Positions 8,764 through 15,518 of a stretch of DNA of 64,000 bases are shown here, one piece after another. Made by a program: the position numbers and the translations under genes. The DNA is from a virus, in IMG/VR virus record IMGVR_UViG_3300025645_004731, positions 1-64,000 of that record; one strand, given 5' to 3'. Under the pieces are notes generated by a model. That model was not told the DNA's origin. It saw only the letters and a list, made by a program, of their open reading frames with translations, and made no database searches. The first letter of the stretch is position 1, and every line of letters starts with the position of its first letter.

Positions 8764-9541
8764 TTCTCCATAACAATCTATTCGGATCGGAGACCGGAGT
8801 ACGTCTATGTAGTGTCGTGAATTGATCCATCAATAACAAATCGCCTTGCTTAAATATGTGGTGGTACTGGTACTTAGATTTAAATATAATATTTTGTAAT
8901 GACTGAATCATAACTTCATGATCAATTACTTGCTTGCCTTGCCATGCTTTTGAAATGAAATGATAAGGAAAATAGAAATACTCCTGTCCAGATACTGGAT
9001 GTTCGCCGACTAACGATCTAATTGAGCCTTTATTTTTTGACATAAACTCAAGTTCTGGGTCATCTTCTTCGAGATGATACATTGTATTGTTTTTAAACTT
9101 GATACGAATCTTAATGCTACGCCAATAATCTTGTTCTTCATTACTTAATGTTTCAAATGGTATAGCAGTATTACAAACGCTTAGAGTTGTATTAATATCT
9201 TCATTTATGCAGTATAGCCCAATAAGTATCTTATCTATGTTATGTCTACTATTGCCATTGCTGTGCCATCCTAGCTCAGTATCGCCGAACATACCTATCT
9301 TATTGCCCTTATCGTCACGTTTCGCCGTTACCAGAAATATCTCTGGATAATCTGTTGGGTTCATGAAAAGGTCTGGTTTTTCGCATTCTCCGAAACGTTT
9401 CATGGTCGAAATGTAAGTTTCTTCGGACAATGATTGGTCATAGCCTACTGCAATACCAACTTTTTGTATATCAGATGCTAGTTCCTTGAGTTCCGTGTCG
9501 TTATATTCAGATATTGATTTTGATAATATTTTTGGTATCAT
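8729..9541 (-). CDS. TauD/TfdA-like 2OG dioxygenase with HxN in place of HxD
   Basis: A 270-residue member of the TauD/TfdA superfamily. The metal motif reads WHSN (His93, Asn95) where TauD proteins have WHTD. The distal His245 (LHRRTPV) and the 2OG-binding Arg259 in RLLWRI are present. An Asp-to-Asn change removes the carboxylate ligand. In 2OG halogenases this position is Ala or Gly and leaves room for halide, so altered chemistry or loss of activity are both possible. The codons at the motif read CAC AGC AAT. The gene lies between the methyltransferase and the PLP aminotransferase genes. Confidence 0.72.
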   Translation of the reverse strand: MIPKILSKSISEYNDTELKELASDIQKVGIAVGYDQSLSEETYISTMKRFGECEKPDLFMNPTDYPEIFLVTAKRDDKGNKIGMFGDTELGWHSNGNSRHNIDKILIGLYCINEDINTTLSVCNTAIPFETLSNEEQDYWRSIKIRIKFKNNTMYHLEEDDPELEFMSKNKGSIRSLVGEHPVSGQEYFYFPYHFISKAWQGKQVIDHEVMIQSLQNIIFKSKYQYHHIFKQGDLLLMDQFTTLHRRTPVSDPNRLLWRIACDYQQITPT

Positions 9542-9555
9542 TACTTACTTTCCTA

Positions 9556-10332
9556 TTATTGCTGATACATATACTTGATTATATCTGCTAGACATAATCT
9601 ATTAGTATAGTTTCGGTAGAATTTTTTATATTCTGGGTCATCGGATGTTGCTAGCCATAGTACATCAGACGGTGTCATATTTAACTGATTGCATATTTCG
9701 CCCTGGTACTTGTTTAGTGTGTTATATACTATTTCGGTGTCGAAATGTTCAATAATTGTTTCTCCTAACCTCATACTGTGATAGTTATAATATTTTGCGC
9801 TATTTTGTAATAAATCAAGACGAAAATCTGGCTCTCTTGTCCAACAGTATCCAATTCTATAATTTCTTAATCCAAATGTTTTGCTTAAACTAAAGAACAC
9901 GCGTTCCACATTATCTGGTATCATGATATTGCGCATTGGTGTACTGCCGACATATGCCAGGTCCAGTACTACTGGAATATCAACAGGTATATCAACATAA
10001 TTGCCGTCGTAGCTTGCTGGGTTACTTAGATACAACACCTCGCCATCTTCTTTGCCACTTACCCATTGATAATCATCAGTTGCCATTTTAATTGTACGTT
10101 TTTCTTGCCACATCCAGTAATTCATTGCCTCGGTAATACCATTAGTGGCATAAAGATGCTCGAATGAGGATAGATCACATATTGGAGCAATCCATTCGGT
10201 GATATCACTAGTAAACTTCTTAACTTCGTCGTGTTGAATAAGAGTATGTTTGCTGACTACATCTTGGACTGGCGCAATTGGAAATGTTCTGATTGCTAGA
10301 CTTTGATTGAGGATAATATCTTTGAAATCCAT
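9556..10332 (-). CDS. PLP-dependent aminotransferase-like protein (fold type I)
   Basis: A compact 258-residue class I/II aminotransferase-like protein. Visible are ATNGITEAMNYW (cofactor phosphate loop region), VLDLAYVG with Asp124 and Tyr127, and FSLSKTFGLRNYRIGY with the Schiff-base Lys151 and a phosphate-binding Arg. It is about 100 residues shorter than usual and seems to lack the small C-terminal domain. It probably interconverts an amine and a ketone, or a decarboxylated equivalent, in the island pathway. The desaturase gene ends one base upstream. Confidence 0.7.
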   Translation of the reverse strand: MDFKDIILNQSLAIRTFPIAPVQDVVSKHTLIQHDEVKKFTSDITEWIAPICDLSSFEHLYATNGITEAMNYWMWQEKRTIKMATDDYQWVSGKEDGEVLYLSNPASYDGNYVDIPVDIPVVLDLAYVGSTPMRNIMIPDNVERVFFSLSKTFGLRNYRIGYCWTREPDFRLDLLQNSAKYYNYHSMRLGETIIEHFDTEIVYNTLNKYQGEICNQLNMTPSDVLWLATSDDPEYKKFYRNYTNRLCLADIIKYMYQQ

Positions 10333-10992
10333 CTACGGTTTTCCCGAATTAGATTGAAAAATCCCGTATTTAATAAACTTCTCTGCGACCCAACCACCAC
10401 TATCGAATCGATGTAATCGTAGGCGTCTAAAGTTGTTATGATGATTGAGGTGATAACCTTCGCCCGCAATCAGTAAATTGAGCCACGGCTGATTACTTGG
10501 TACTGGATAATGACATACCGTGTTTAATAATCCAAATCCTACTTTTGCGTGTATGAATGGTATAAGAGCAAATGCTACAAACAGTTTTGGACTTATTAAT
10601 ATTGTAATAAGCCATACCGCAATCCATATCTTACGCCAATGTTTATGACAAAATACAAGTCTAGGATTGGCATACAGGTCCTTAGCAAACTTTGGCGAAA
10701 TCTTAGGAATGCTCCAGGTTGTAGTAAGTACCTTGAAAATCCCAGAATGGACTGGAGAATGTGGATCATGTTCCGTGTCGGAGTAAGCATGATGAATTCT
10801 GTGTGAAGATATCCAGCCAATCGGAGTACGAATTACTGCGATCATTAGCATTCCGAGACCAATTACTTCAAACCAAACTGGTGCAGAGAACTGCTTATGA
10901 CAGAAGTAACGATGTAACAGTATTGATGCTCCAAAATGAGAAATTACAGTGCTCCATAGTAATCCTAATATTATAACTAGTGTCCAACTCAT
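10333..10992 (-). CDS. Fatty acid desaturase (delta-9 acyl-CoA type), membrane protein
   Basis: The protein (219 residues) has the three histidine boxes of membrane di-iron desaturases: HRYFCH, HRIHHAYSD and HLNHH, separated by hydrophobic segments. This is the order of acyl-CoA/delta-9 desaturases, although it is shorter than cellular enzymes. It would act on membrane lipids or an acyl intermediate and needs an electron donor; the phage FNR at 42058 is a candidate partner. The start at 10992 has AAAGGAAATAAA upstream and overlaps the preceding stop by 4 bases. Confidence 0.85.
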   Translation of the reverse strand: MSWTLVIILGLLWSTVISHFGASILLHRYFCHKQFSAPVWFEVIGLGMLMIAVIRTPIGWISSHRIHHAYSDTEHDPHSPVHSGIFKVLTTTWSIPKISPKFAKDLYANPRLVFCHKHWRKIWIAVWLITILISPKLFVAFALIPFIHAKVGFGLLNTVCHYPVPSNQPWLNLLIAGEGYHLNHHNNFRRLRLHRFDSGGWVAEKFIKYGIFQSNSGKP

Positions 10993-11708
10993 TTTATTTC
11001 CTTTAGTATATCTATTGATTCTTCCCATGTTTGAGAACAACTCTCAAAATTAATATTCGCAATCACACGATGCTGAGTCCCTGTGTTGATAGCTTCATGC
11101 CATTGTTTGACATTCCATAGTACGGGCCTATCAGTTAGCGCATAACGACATGCTGCGTCATCGTCGGATAATAAGAATCTCTCGTTGTTCTTTTTATAAG
11201 TTTGCCAGTAATATTCACTATAGTATACTCCTTGTGTAGGATCTGTGGGAACATACCCATCAACATCTTCGAATTCCGGCCATGATGTGATTGTATTCTC
11301 GTCGCATCCGGCGATAGGAAAAATAAGCGATGCGACAGATGATGTATAGTGATGTCTGTGGCAGAAGAATAAGTGTTCAACCTTTTTAAATCTTGGATCT
11401 GTAGGATCAGACTGGAAAAATTTAATTGCGCTCGAAAATCCGAAATTGCTTAATGTATCACTTAATTCCTTGTATTTTGGAATATCTGACAGATAAACTA
11501 CTTGCATAAGTGGCTTATCTGGATCAAACAATCTATAATGTTTTTTAATATTGTCTTTGAAGAATTTAGTCTCTGGCTTTTGCGTGAATATATTTGGCAA
11601 ATGAGAAAACACTTCTAGGCATTGTTTATGAATCCATTGAAGACGTGGCGTCACCTCTGGCTCATAAACAAATGGACTTGATAATTTTGGGTTTGTTATT
11701 ACTGGCAT
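10989..11708 (-). CDS. 2OG-oxygenase-like/cupin-fold protein with altered metal motif
   Basis: A 239-residue protein whose C-terminal half resembles the Asp/Asn hydroxylase-like proteins of the island. A HRHH segment (His117, His119, His120) sits where HxD is expected, followed by a strand SLIFPIAG. WHEAINTGTQHRVIANI then supplies a His204 and an Arg214. The aspartate ligand is missing, so it may bind metal with three histidines, like cupins, or be inactive. No Shine-Dalgarno is visible, but a TATAAATA motif ends 5 nt before the ATG. It is the first island gene after thymidylate synthase. Confidence 0.55.
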   Translation of the reverse strand: MPVITNPKLSSPFVYEPEVTPRLQWIHKQCLEVFSHLPNIFTQKPETKFFKDNIKKHYRLFDPDKPLMQVVYLSDIPKYKELSDTLSNFGFSSAIKFFQSDPTDPRFKKVEHLFFCHRHHYTSSVASLIFPIAGCDENTITSWPEFEDVDGYVPTDPTQGVYYSEYYWQTYKKNNERFLLSDDDAACRYALTDRPVLWNVKQWHEAINTGTQHRVIANINFESCSQTWEESIDILKEIK

Positions 11709-11713
11709 GATAC

Positions 11714-11721
11714 TATTTATA
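11714..11721 (-). promoter_or_regulatory. Late-type promoter motif TATAAATA
   Basis: A perfect T4 late consensus that overlaps the thyA stop codon and ends 5 nt before the ATG of the oxygenase-like gene at 11708. If used, the transcript would be nearly leaderless. It could drive the whole minus-strand island operon late in infection. Confidence 0.4.
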
Positions 11722-12571
11722 TCGCCATATTTGCTTTAATACTGGGCATTGGATCATAGCCGTCAAGTATATAGTCAGTTGGCTTAGTAGAGATTAATTC
11801 TTTCAGTGTATTAAACGCTGGCATCTGTAATGTTGGACCAGTCATTGCTTTTCGCTCTAACTGTTGGTTAACTTGTTCCATATGATTACTATAGATGTGG
11901 CAATCGCCGCCAGTCCATATAAACTCACCTACTTCTAGGTCGCATAGTTGAGCAAACATATGTGTTAGTAGACTATAACTAGCAATGTTAAATGGTACGC
12001 CCAAAAACATATCGGCGCTGCGTTGATATAATTGGCAGCTTAGTCGACCATTAATAACCCGAAACTGTGCCATAGTGTGACACGGAGGCAATGACATGAC
12101 GGGAATATCAGGAACATTCCAGGCACTTAGGATAATACGTCTACTATCAGGATCGTTTTTGATTTGGTCTAGAATAATATCAATCTGATCAACACCGCCG
12201 AAATCGCGCCATTGTTTACCATACACTGGTCCTAAATCTTTATTGGTATCGCTATTAAAGTGACCAAGCGCCACTCCTTGAGCATCCGCGTTAGCAGTCC
12301 AGATAGTTTTCTTGCCGATTAAATTATCCTTGGTATCATCATAATGAATCTCTGCTAGGCGTCTTTCATTCATGCTGCCCTCTAAGAACCACAACAACTC
12401 ACTCACTACACTGCGCCACGCTAGTCGCTTAGTTGTGACTGCCGGAAAGCCGTCTCTAAGGTCAAAACGCATTTGGTGACCGAACACAGTCCGAGTACCG
12501 GTCCCTGTGCGATCACTTACGTCTTCGCCTGTATTCAAAATGTGTTGGAGTGATTCTAAGTATTGCTTCAT
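11717..12571 (-). CDS. thyA: Thymidylate synthase
   Basis: A full-length ThyA (284 residues) that methylates dUMP to dTMP with methylene-tetrahydrofolate. The active-site Cys is in LPPCHTMAQF. LGVPFNIASY carries the Asn that selects dUMP over dCMP, so this is not a dCMP hydroxymethylase. The folate-binding WFLEG segment and the dUMP phosphate arginines (DSRRIILSAWN) are present. It forms an overlapping cluster with DHFR, which regenerates its folate cofactor. Confidence 0.95.
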   Translation of the reverse strand: MKQYLESLQHILNTGEDVSDRTGTGTRTVFGHQMRFDLRDGFPAVTTKRLAWRSVVSELLWFLEGSMNERRLAEIHYDDTKDNLIGKKTIWTANADAQGVALGHFNSDTNKDLGPVYGKQWRDFGGVDQIDIILDQIKNDPDSRRIILSAWNVPDIPVMSLPPCHTMAQFRVINGRLSCQLYQRSADMFLGVPFNIASYSLLTHMFAQLCDLEVGEFIWTGGDCHIYSNHMEQVNQQLERKAMTGPTLQMPAFNTLKELISTKPTDYILDGYDPMPSIKANMAI

Positions 12572-12957
12572 AGTTTGCCTTCTGCTCTTAATTGTGCTCT
12601 GATTTTTGTAGCACTTATATCATGTATTGTAGCACCCATATCATGTTCTGTCAAGCTATATCCTACACCGCGGCCATAGCTGATGTCCACTATATTAGGA
12701 ACCTTGGCTACTTCATATTCTTTGTGTAAGGTATATCCATGCTCGACTAAACCCGCTACAATGTTCTTCTTTACATCATAGTAATCATATGGGTTATCAG
12801 CCTGACCTGGTCCAGCATCTTGACCCTGGACATCACGGCACATGATAATAACCTGCCCTGTTAGTTCTAATGATTTTACGAATAGAGCAGTGTGACCATC
12901 ATGCCACGGCTGCCATCTTCCCAACATTTGTACTGTGGGTGCTTTAAAATCAAACAT
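12568..12957 (-). CDS. Nucleotidyltransferase (HxGH family, NMNAT-like)
   Basis: A small 129-residue nucleotidyltransferase. GRWQPWHDGH contains the HxGH motif and resembles the GRFQPFHxGH of NMN adenylyltransferases. The C-terminal ISATKIR matches the ISxTxxR motif that holds the triphosphate. It transfers a nucleotidyl group from an NTP to a phosphorylated acceptor that cannot be named. The overlap with the APS-kinase-like gene also raises the possibility of a sulfate-related activity, but the ATP-sulfurylase QxRN motif is absent. Confidence 0.7.
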   Translation of the reverse strand: MFDFKAPTVQMLGRWQPWHDGHTALFVKSLELTGQVIIMCRDVQGQDAGPGQADNPYDYYDVKKNIVAGLVEHGYTLHKEYEVAKVPNIVDISYGRGVGYSLTEHDMGATIHDISATKIRAQLRAEGKL

Positions 12958-13405
12958 TTATACATGAGCCATTTGAGGTAATACCTGATTTAACAGCAGC
13001 ATATCGTTGCACTACCTGATGTAAAACCTCATGCGTATCCGTAAACCATTCACTGACATGATAATCATAATGATCTGGCGTAATGTACATTTTGTTGGTA
13101 TCTGCGTAGCGACTTTCCGAAATAGTATCCATCAATACTGTAAAATCAGCATTGAATAGTTCTCGTGTTTCGTGAGTAGGACACACAAAATCACATACAG
13201 CAATCTTATCAGCCATCACTACACCATCGGCTAACATACTCATGCGCATTGATTGTCGTGCTCTGCCGAATATACTAAAATCCCAATCGTCGTATCGTGT
13301 GCGAACATCATCAGCATTAATCCAAACACCGCCTAGTAATTTAGCCAATGGTCTAGCAAGAGTGCTTTTGCCACTGCCCGGCAATCCCATAATCAATATC
13401 TTCAT
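12950..13405 (-). CDS. APS kinase-like P-loop kinase
   Basis: A 151-residue P-loop kinase. GLPGSGKSTLA is the Walker A loop, WINADDVR resembles the substrate-binding segment of CysC-type adenylylsulfate kinases, and FVCPTHETRELF occupies the position of the 'SPyr..R' motif. CysC makes PAPS, the sulfate donor of sulfotransferases. The assignment to APS rather than another small substrate is by similarity only. The ATG at 13405 follows GGAG and gives a clean 4-base overlap with DHFR. Confidence 0.65.
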   Translation of the reverse strand: MKILIMGLPGSGKSTLARPLAKLLGGVWINADDVRTRYDDWDFSIFGRARQSMRMSMLADGVVMADKIAVCDFVCPTHETRELFNADFTVLMDTISESRYADTNKMYITPDHYDYHVSEWFTDTHEVLHQVVQRYAAVKSGITSNGSCINV

Positions 13406-13884
13406 CGTTTGCTCCATACATCTACATACACATCCCCGCGTATGCCGCTATCGGTTAAGGTAAATTTTTCTTCTATCAATGTACGTGGTAAGAAAGTATC
13501 ACAGTCGTATGAGCCGCGTATTTGACTTAGATGAATTTCGTCAATGATTGAAAGCAATCCTTCAACTAGTTTTGCTCCACCAATAATCCAAACATCTTGT
13601 AGTTTGTTCATGTTAGTAAGGTCAGTCTTGGCATTATCAAATTTAATATAATGATATCCGCCCTTATCTTTATCTTGTGCACTACTAGTGATAACGATGT
13701 TATTACGATTAGGTAGTGGCTTACGTGGTAAACTATCCCACGTAGATTTTCCCATTGCTACTACGCCACCAGTAGTACATTCTTTGAACCATTTCAGATC
13801 CGCTGGGTTGTGAGGCCAAGGAAGGGTACCGGCTTTACCGATACCCCAATCTGCGTCACACGCTAGTATTGCCTTTATCATCAT
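13402..13884 (-). CDS. Dihydrofolate reductase
   Basis: A 160-residue DHFR with the family order: ILACDADWGIGKAGTLPWP (substrate loop), AMGKSTWDSLPRKPLPNRNNIVIT (NADPH-binding Arg/Ser-Thr region) and VWIIGGAKLVEGLL (second Gly pair). It regenerates tetrahydrofolate used by the phage thymidylate synthase in the same operon. The start follows AAGGACGTAG. It overlaps the upstream unknown gene by 29 bases. Confidence 0.93.
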   Translation of the reverse strand: MMIKAILACDADWGIGKAGTLPWPHNPADLKWFKECTTGGVVAMGKSTWDSLPRKPLPNRNNIVITSSAQDKDKGGYHYIKFDNAKTDLTNMNKLQDVWIIGGAKLVEGLLSIIDEIHLSQIRGSYDCDTFLPRTLIEEKFTLTDSGIRGDVYVDVWSKR

Positions 13885-14191
13885 CTACGTCCTTGTTTAG
13901 AATTTTGCTGGTCATTGTTCTAACTTGTTTTTCAAGTTCTTTATAATCAATGACAACTTGTAGATCGGTTACCGGTGAACCATAGTCTTCGGAAAGTTCA
14001 TGAACTGCGCTCATAAGAAACGAAAAAATATTATCTTCTTCAATCTCGGCAAGATCAGCACCTTCGAACACAATGGAATCACCGTTCTCTAGGATCAAAC
14101 TCATACTATGGATGAATTCTGCTGGAATATTATCTATGTCCACCTGGTCAACAATTTTTTGAAAGCTGCGATCCCTTTTATGTATTGGCAT
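13856..14191 (-). CDS. Hypothetical protein
   Basis: An acidic 111-residue protein of unknown function. It has a basic N-terminal stretch (PIHKRDRSFQK), then a compact segment with SLILENGDSIVFEGADL, and a C-terminal lysine-rich helix. It overlaps the histone-tail protein upstream by 14 bases and DHFR downstream by 29, so it is clearly translated as part of the operon. No motif gives a function. Confidence 0.7.
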   Translation of the reverse strand: MPIHKRDRSFQKIVDQVDIDNIPAEFIHSMSLILENGDSIVFEGADLAEIEEDNIFSFLMSAVHELSEDYGSPVTDLQVVIDYKELEKQVRTMTSKILNKDVDDDKGNTSV

Positions 14192-14876
14192 TTGATGCTG
14201 ACTTTTTTGTCGATGCTGCCTTTTTTGCTGGCTTTTTTGCTGGAGCTTTTTTTGCCGCTGCTACCTTCTTCTTCAGGGCCGGCGCAATTGCGTAGGCTTC
14301 ATCTTGTAGACGTTTTGCTTCGGCAAGAAACGTGTCAGCCTGGGCAATCAAATTCTGAGCAATCGCGGTATCATCAAGCACTGCTTCGGCAGTATCAATC
14401 GCCTGGTCAATAGTTTGTGTACTATCAAACGATGTCTGTGTACGAGGTGCACTATCAGTATCATCTACCATTGTGTTTTTGATTTCAGATTCATTCATGC
14501 CAGATTCTTGCTTGCGAATGATCTCGTTTACTTCACTCAACTTAATCATTGACTGACCATTTGGTGTCAGGACAATTTGGTTAGTTGGGTATTTACGAAG
14601 CCGTCCACGCTGGTGTAGAGCTACCAACATATTGGTACCGTCACCGAATTTATTACGATGTGCTACTTCATAAAACTGGGCAGCATCTTGACCTTGTACA
14701 CTTTCGACAACACGAATAACCTCATCGTGTTCTGCGTCCGGTAGTCGTTCTGTTTCAACGACCAGACAGTGATCAGGATCAACCACTTTACCTTTGTCGT
14801 CATAGAGTTGCCTAAACACTACTACGCATTTAACGTCCGTGTTTTCAACTCTGCCTATATGTTTAATATTTCGCAT
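14178..14876 (-). CDS. Unknown protein with histone H1-like C-terminal tail
   Basis: A 232-residue protein with a folded N-terminal part (about residues 1-125) and a helical middle part. The last 30 or so residues are almost only Lys, Ala, Pro and Ser, with KKAPAKKPAKKAA-like repeats. Such tails in histone H1-like and bacterial nucleoid proteins bind DNA through charge. The ribosome-binding site is AAGGAG. It could be a DNA-associated or packaged virion protein; the N-terminal part matches no domain I recognise. Confidence 0.75.
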   Translation of the reverse strand: MRNIKHIGRVENTDVKCVVVFRQLYDDKGKVVDPDHCLVVETERLPDAEHDEVIRVVESVQGQDAAQFYEVAHRNKFGDGTNMLVALHQRGRLRKYPTNQIVLTPNGQSMIKLSEVNEIIRKQESGMNESEIKNTMVDDTDSAPRTQTSFDSTQTIDQAIDTAEAVLDDTAIAQNLIAQADTFLAEAKRLQDEAYAIAPALKKKVAAAKKAPAKKPAKKAASTKKSASNANT

Positions 14877-14888
14877 TATGAATACTCC

Positions 14889-15125
14889 TTATTCTGTTGC
14901 GGTGTCGGCATCGTCCGATTCTGCTGCTTGTTCTGCTTGTGCTGCCTGTTGAGCAGCGATAACTCCAATGAACGCAGCAAGTTTATTGTATACTGCGCCA
15001 ACTTGTTCAGCTTCGTTGCCTTTAAAGGCGCCACGCTGTACAGCAAGATCAATGATTTGTGCTGCGTTTTGCAGATCTGTTACTTCGAGATTTACTTCTG
15101 GTGTTGGTTGTGTTTCTTCGCTCAT
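14889..15125 (-). CDS. Small acidic protein, marine T4-like phage family
   Basis: A 78-residue acidic protein with a helical core (LQNAAQIIDLAVQRGAF...VGAVYNKLAAFI) and an Ala/Gln/Asp-rich tail. I recall similar small proteins of unknown role in marine T4-like phages. The start follows AGGAGAAAATT. A late-type promoter lies 40 bp upstream, which suggests abundant late expression and possibly a virion role. Confidence 0.7.
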   Translation of the reverse strand: MSEETQPTPEVNLEVTDLQNAAQIIDLAVQRGAFKGNEAEQVGAVYNKLAAFIGVIAAQQAAQAEQAAESDDADTATE

Positions 15126-15164
15126 AATTTTCTCCTATGTTAAATTAGTTATATGCGTACTTAT

Positions 15165-15518
15165 TTATTTATCGTGGGTATATGTCAGCTTCTGGGCGAT
15201 TAGTTCATTTCTGAAATATTCATAATCCATTCGATCCTCGAACCAGATTCTTATTATTTGACTGTCATTTACATCTTCCACATAATGAAACTTGGTAGTA
15301 TTCATTAATTCTAATATCTTGATACTATCGGATAGGCATGTATGCCACCTGTCCGCGGCTGTTACGGCCTGTCGAGGCTGATTGTCTGACAAAGAAGTGG
15401 CACTTATTGTAATTCTGTTCCTCATCATTTCGATCAATAGGTCAGTTCCCGCTAGCATTGCGATATCATTATCACTTAGTGATAAGCCAATGTCTGGTAT
15501 AATGTATATATCACTCAT
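15165..15518 (-). CDS. Hypothetical protein
   Basis: A 117-residue protein with no recognised motif. The N-terminal half has short hydrophobic strands; the C-terminal half is mixed, with an aromatic-rich end (WFEDRMDYEYF). It begins right after the stop of the VWA/metalloprotease-like gene, so it is probably co-transcribed with it. Confidence 0.65.
   Translation of the reverse strand: MSDIYIIPDIGLSLSDNDIAMLAGTDLLIEMMRNRITISATSLSDNQPRQAVTAADRWHTCLSDSIKILELMNTTKFHYVEDVNDSQIIRIWFEDRMDYEYFRNELIAQKLTYTHDK
15166..15174 (-). promoter_or_regulatory. Late-type promoter motif CGATAAATA
   Basis: CGATAAATA on the minus strand overlaps the stop codon of the gene at 15165-15518 and lies 40 bp upstream of the 78-residue protein. 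A second overlapping AATAAATA follows. Confidence 0.5.

Noticed and set aside
11717-12571. Possible dCMP hydroxymethylase and hence hydroxymethylated phage DNA
   Set aside because: The key position is Asn (LGVPFNIASY), as in dUMP-specific thymidylate synthase; hydroxymethylases have Asp there.
12568-12957. ATP sulfurylase to complete a full PAPS pathway
   Set aside because: The protein has the NMNAT-like GRxQPxHxGH motif and only 129 residues; the sulfurylase QxRN motif is missing. Kept only as a remote possibility.
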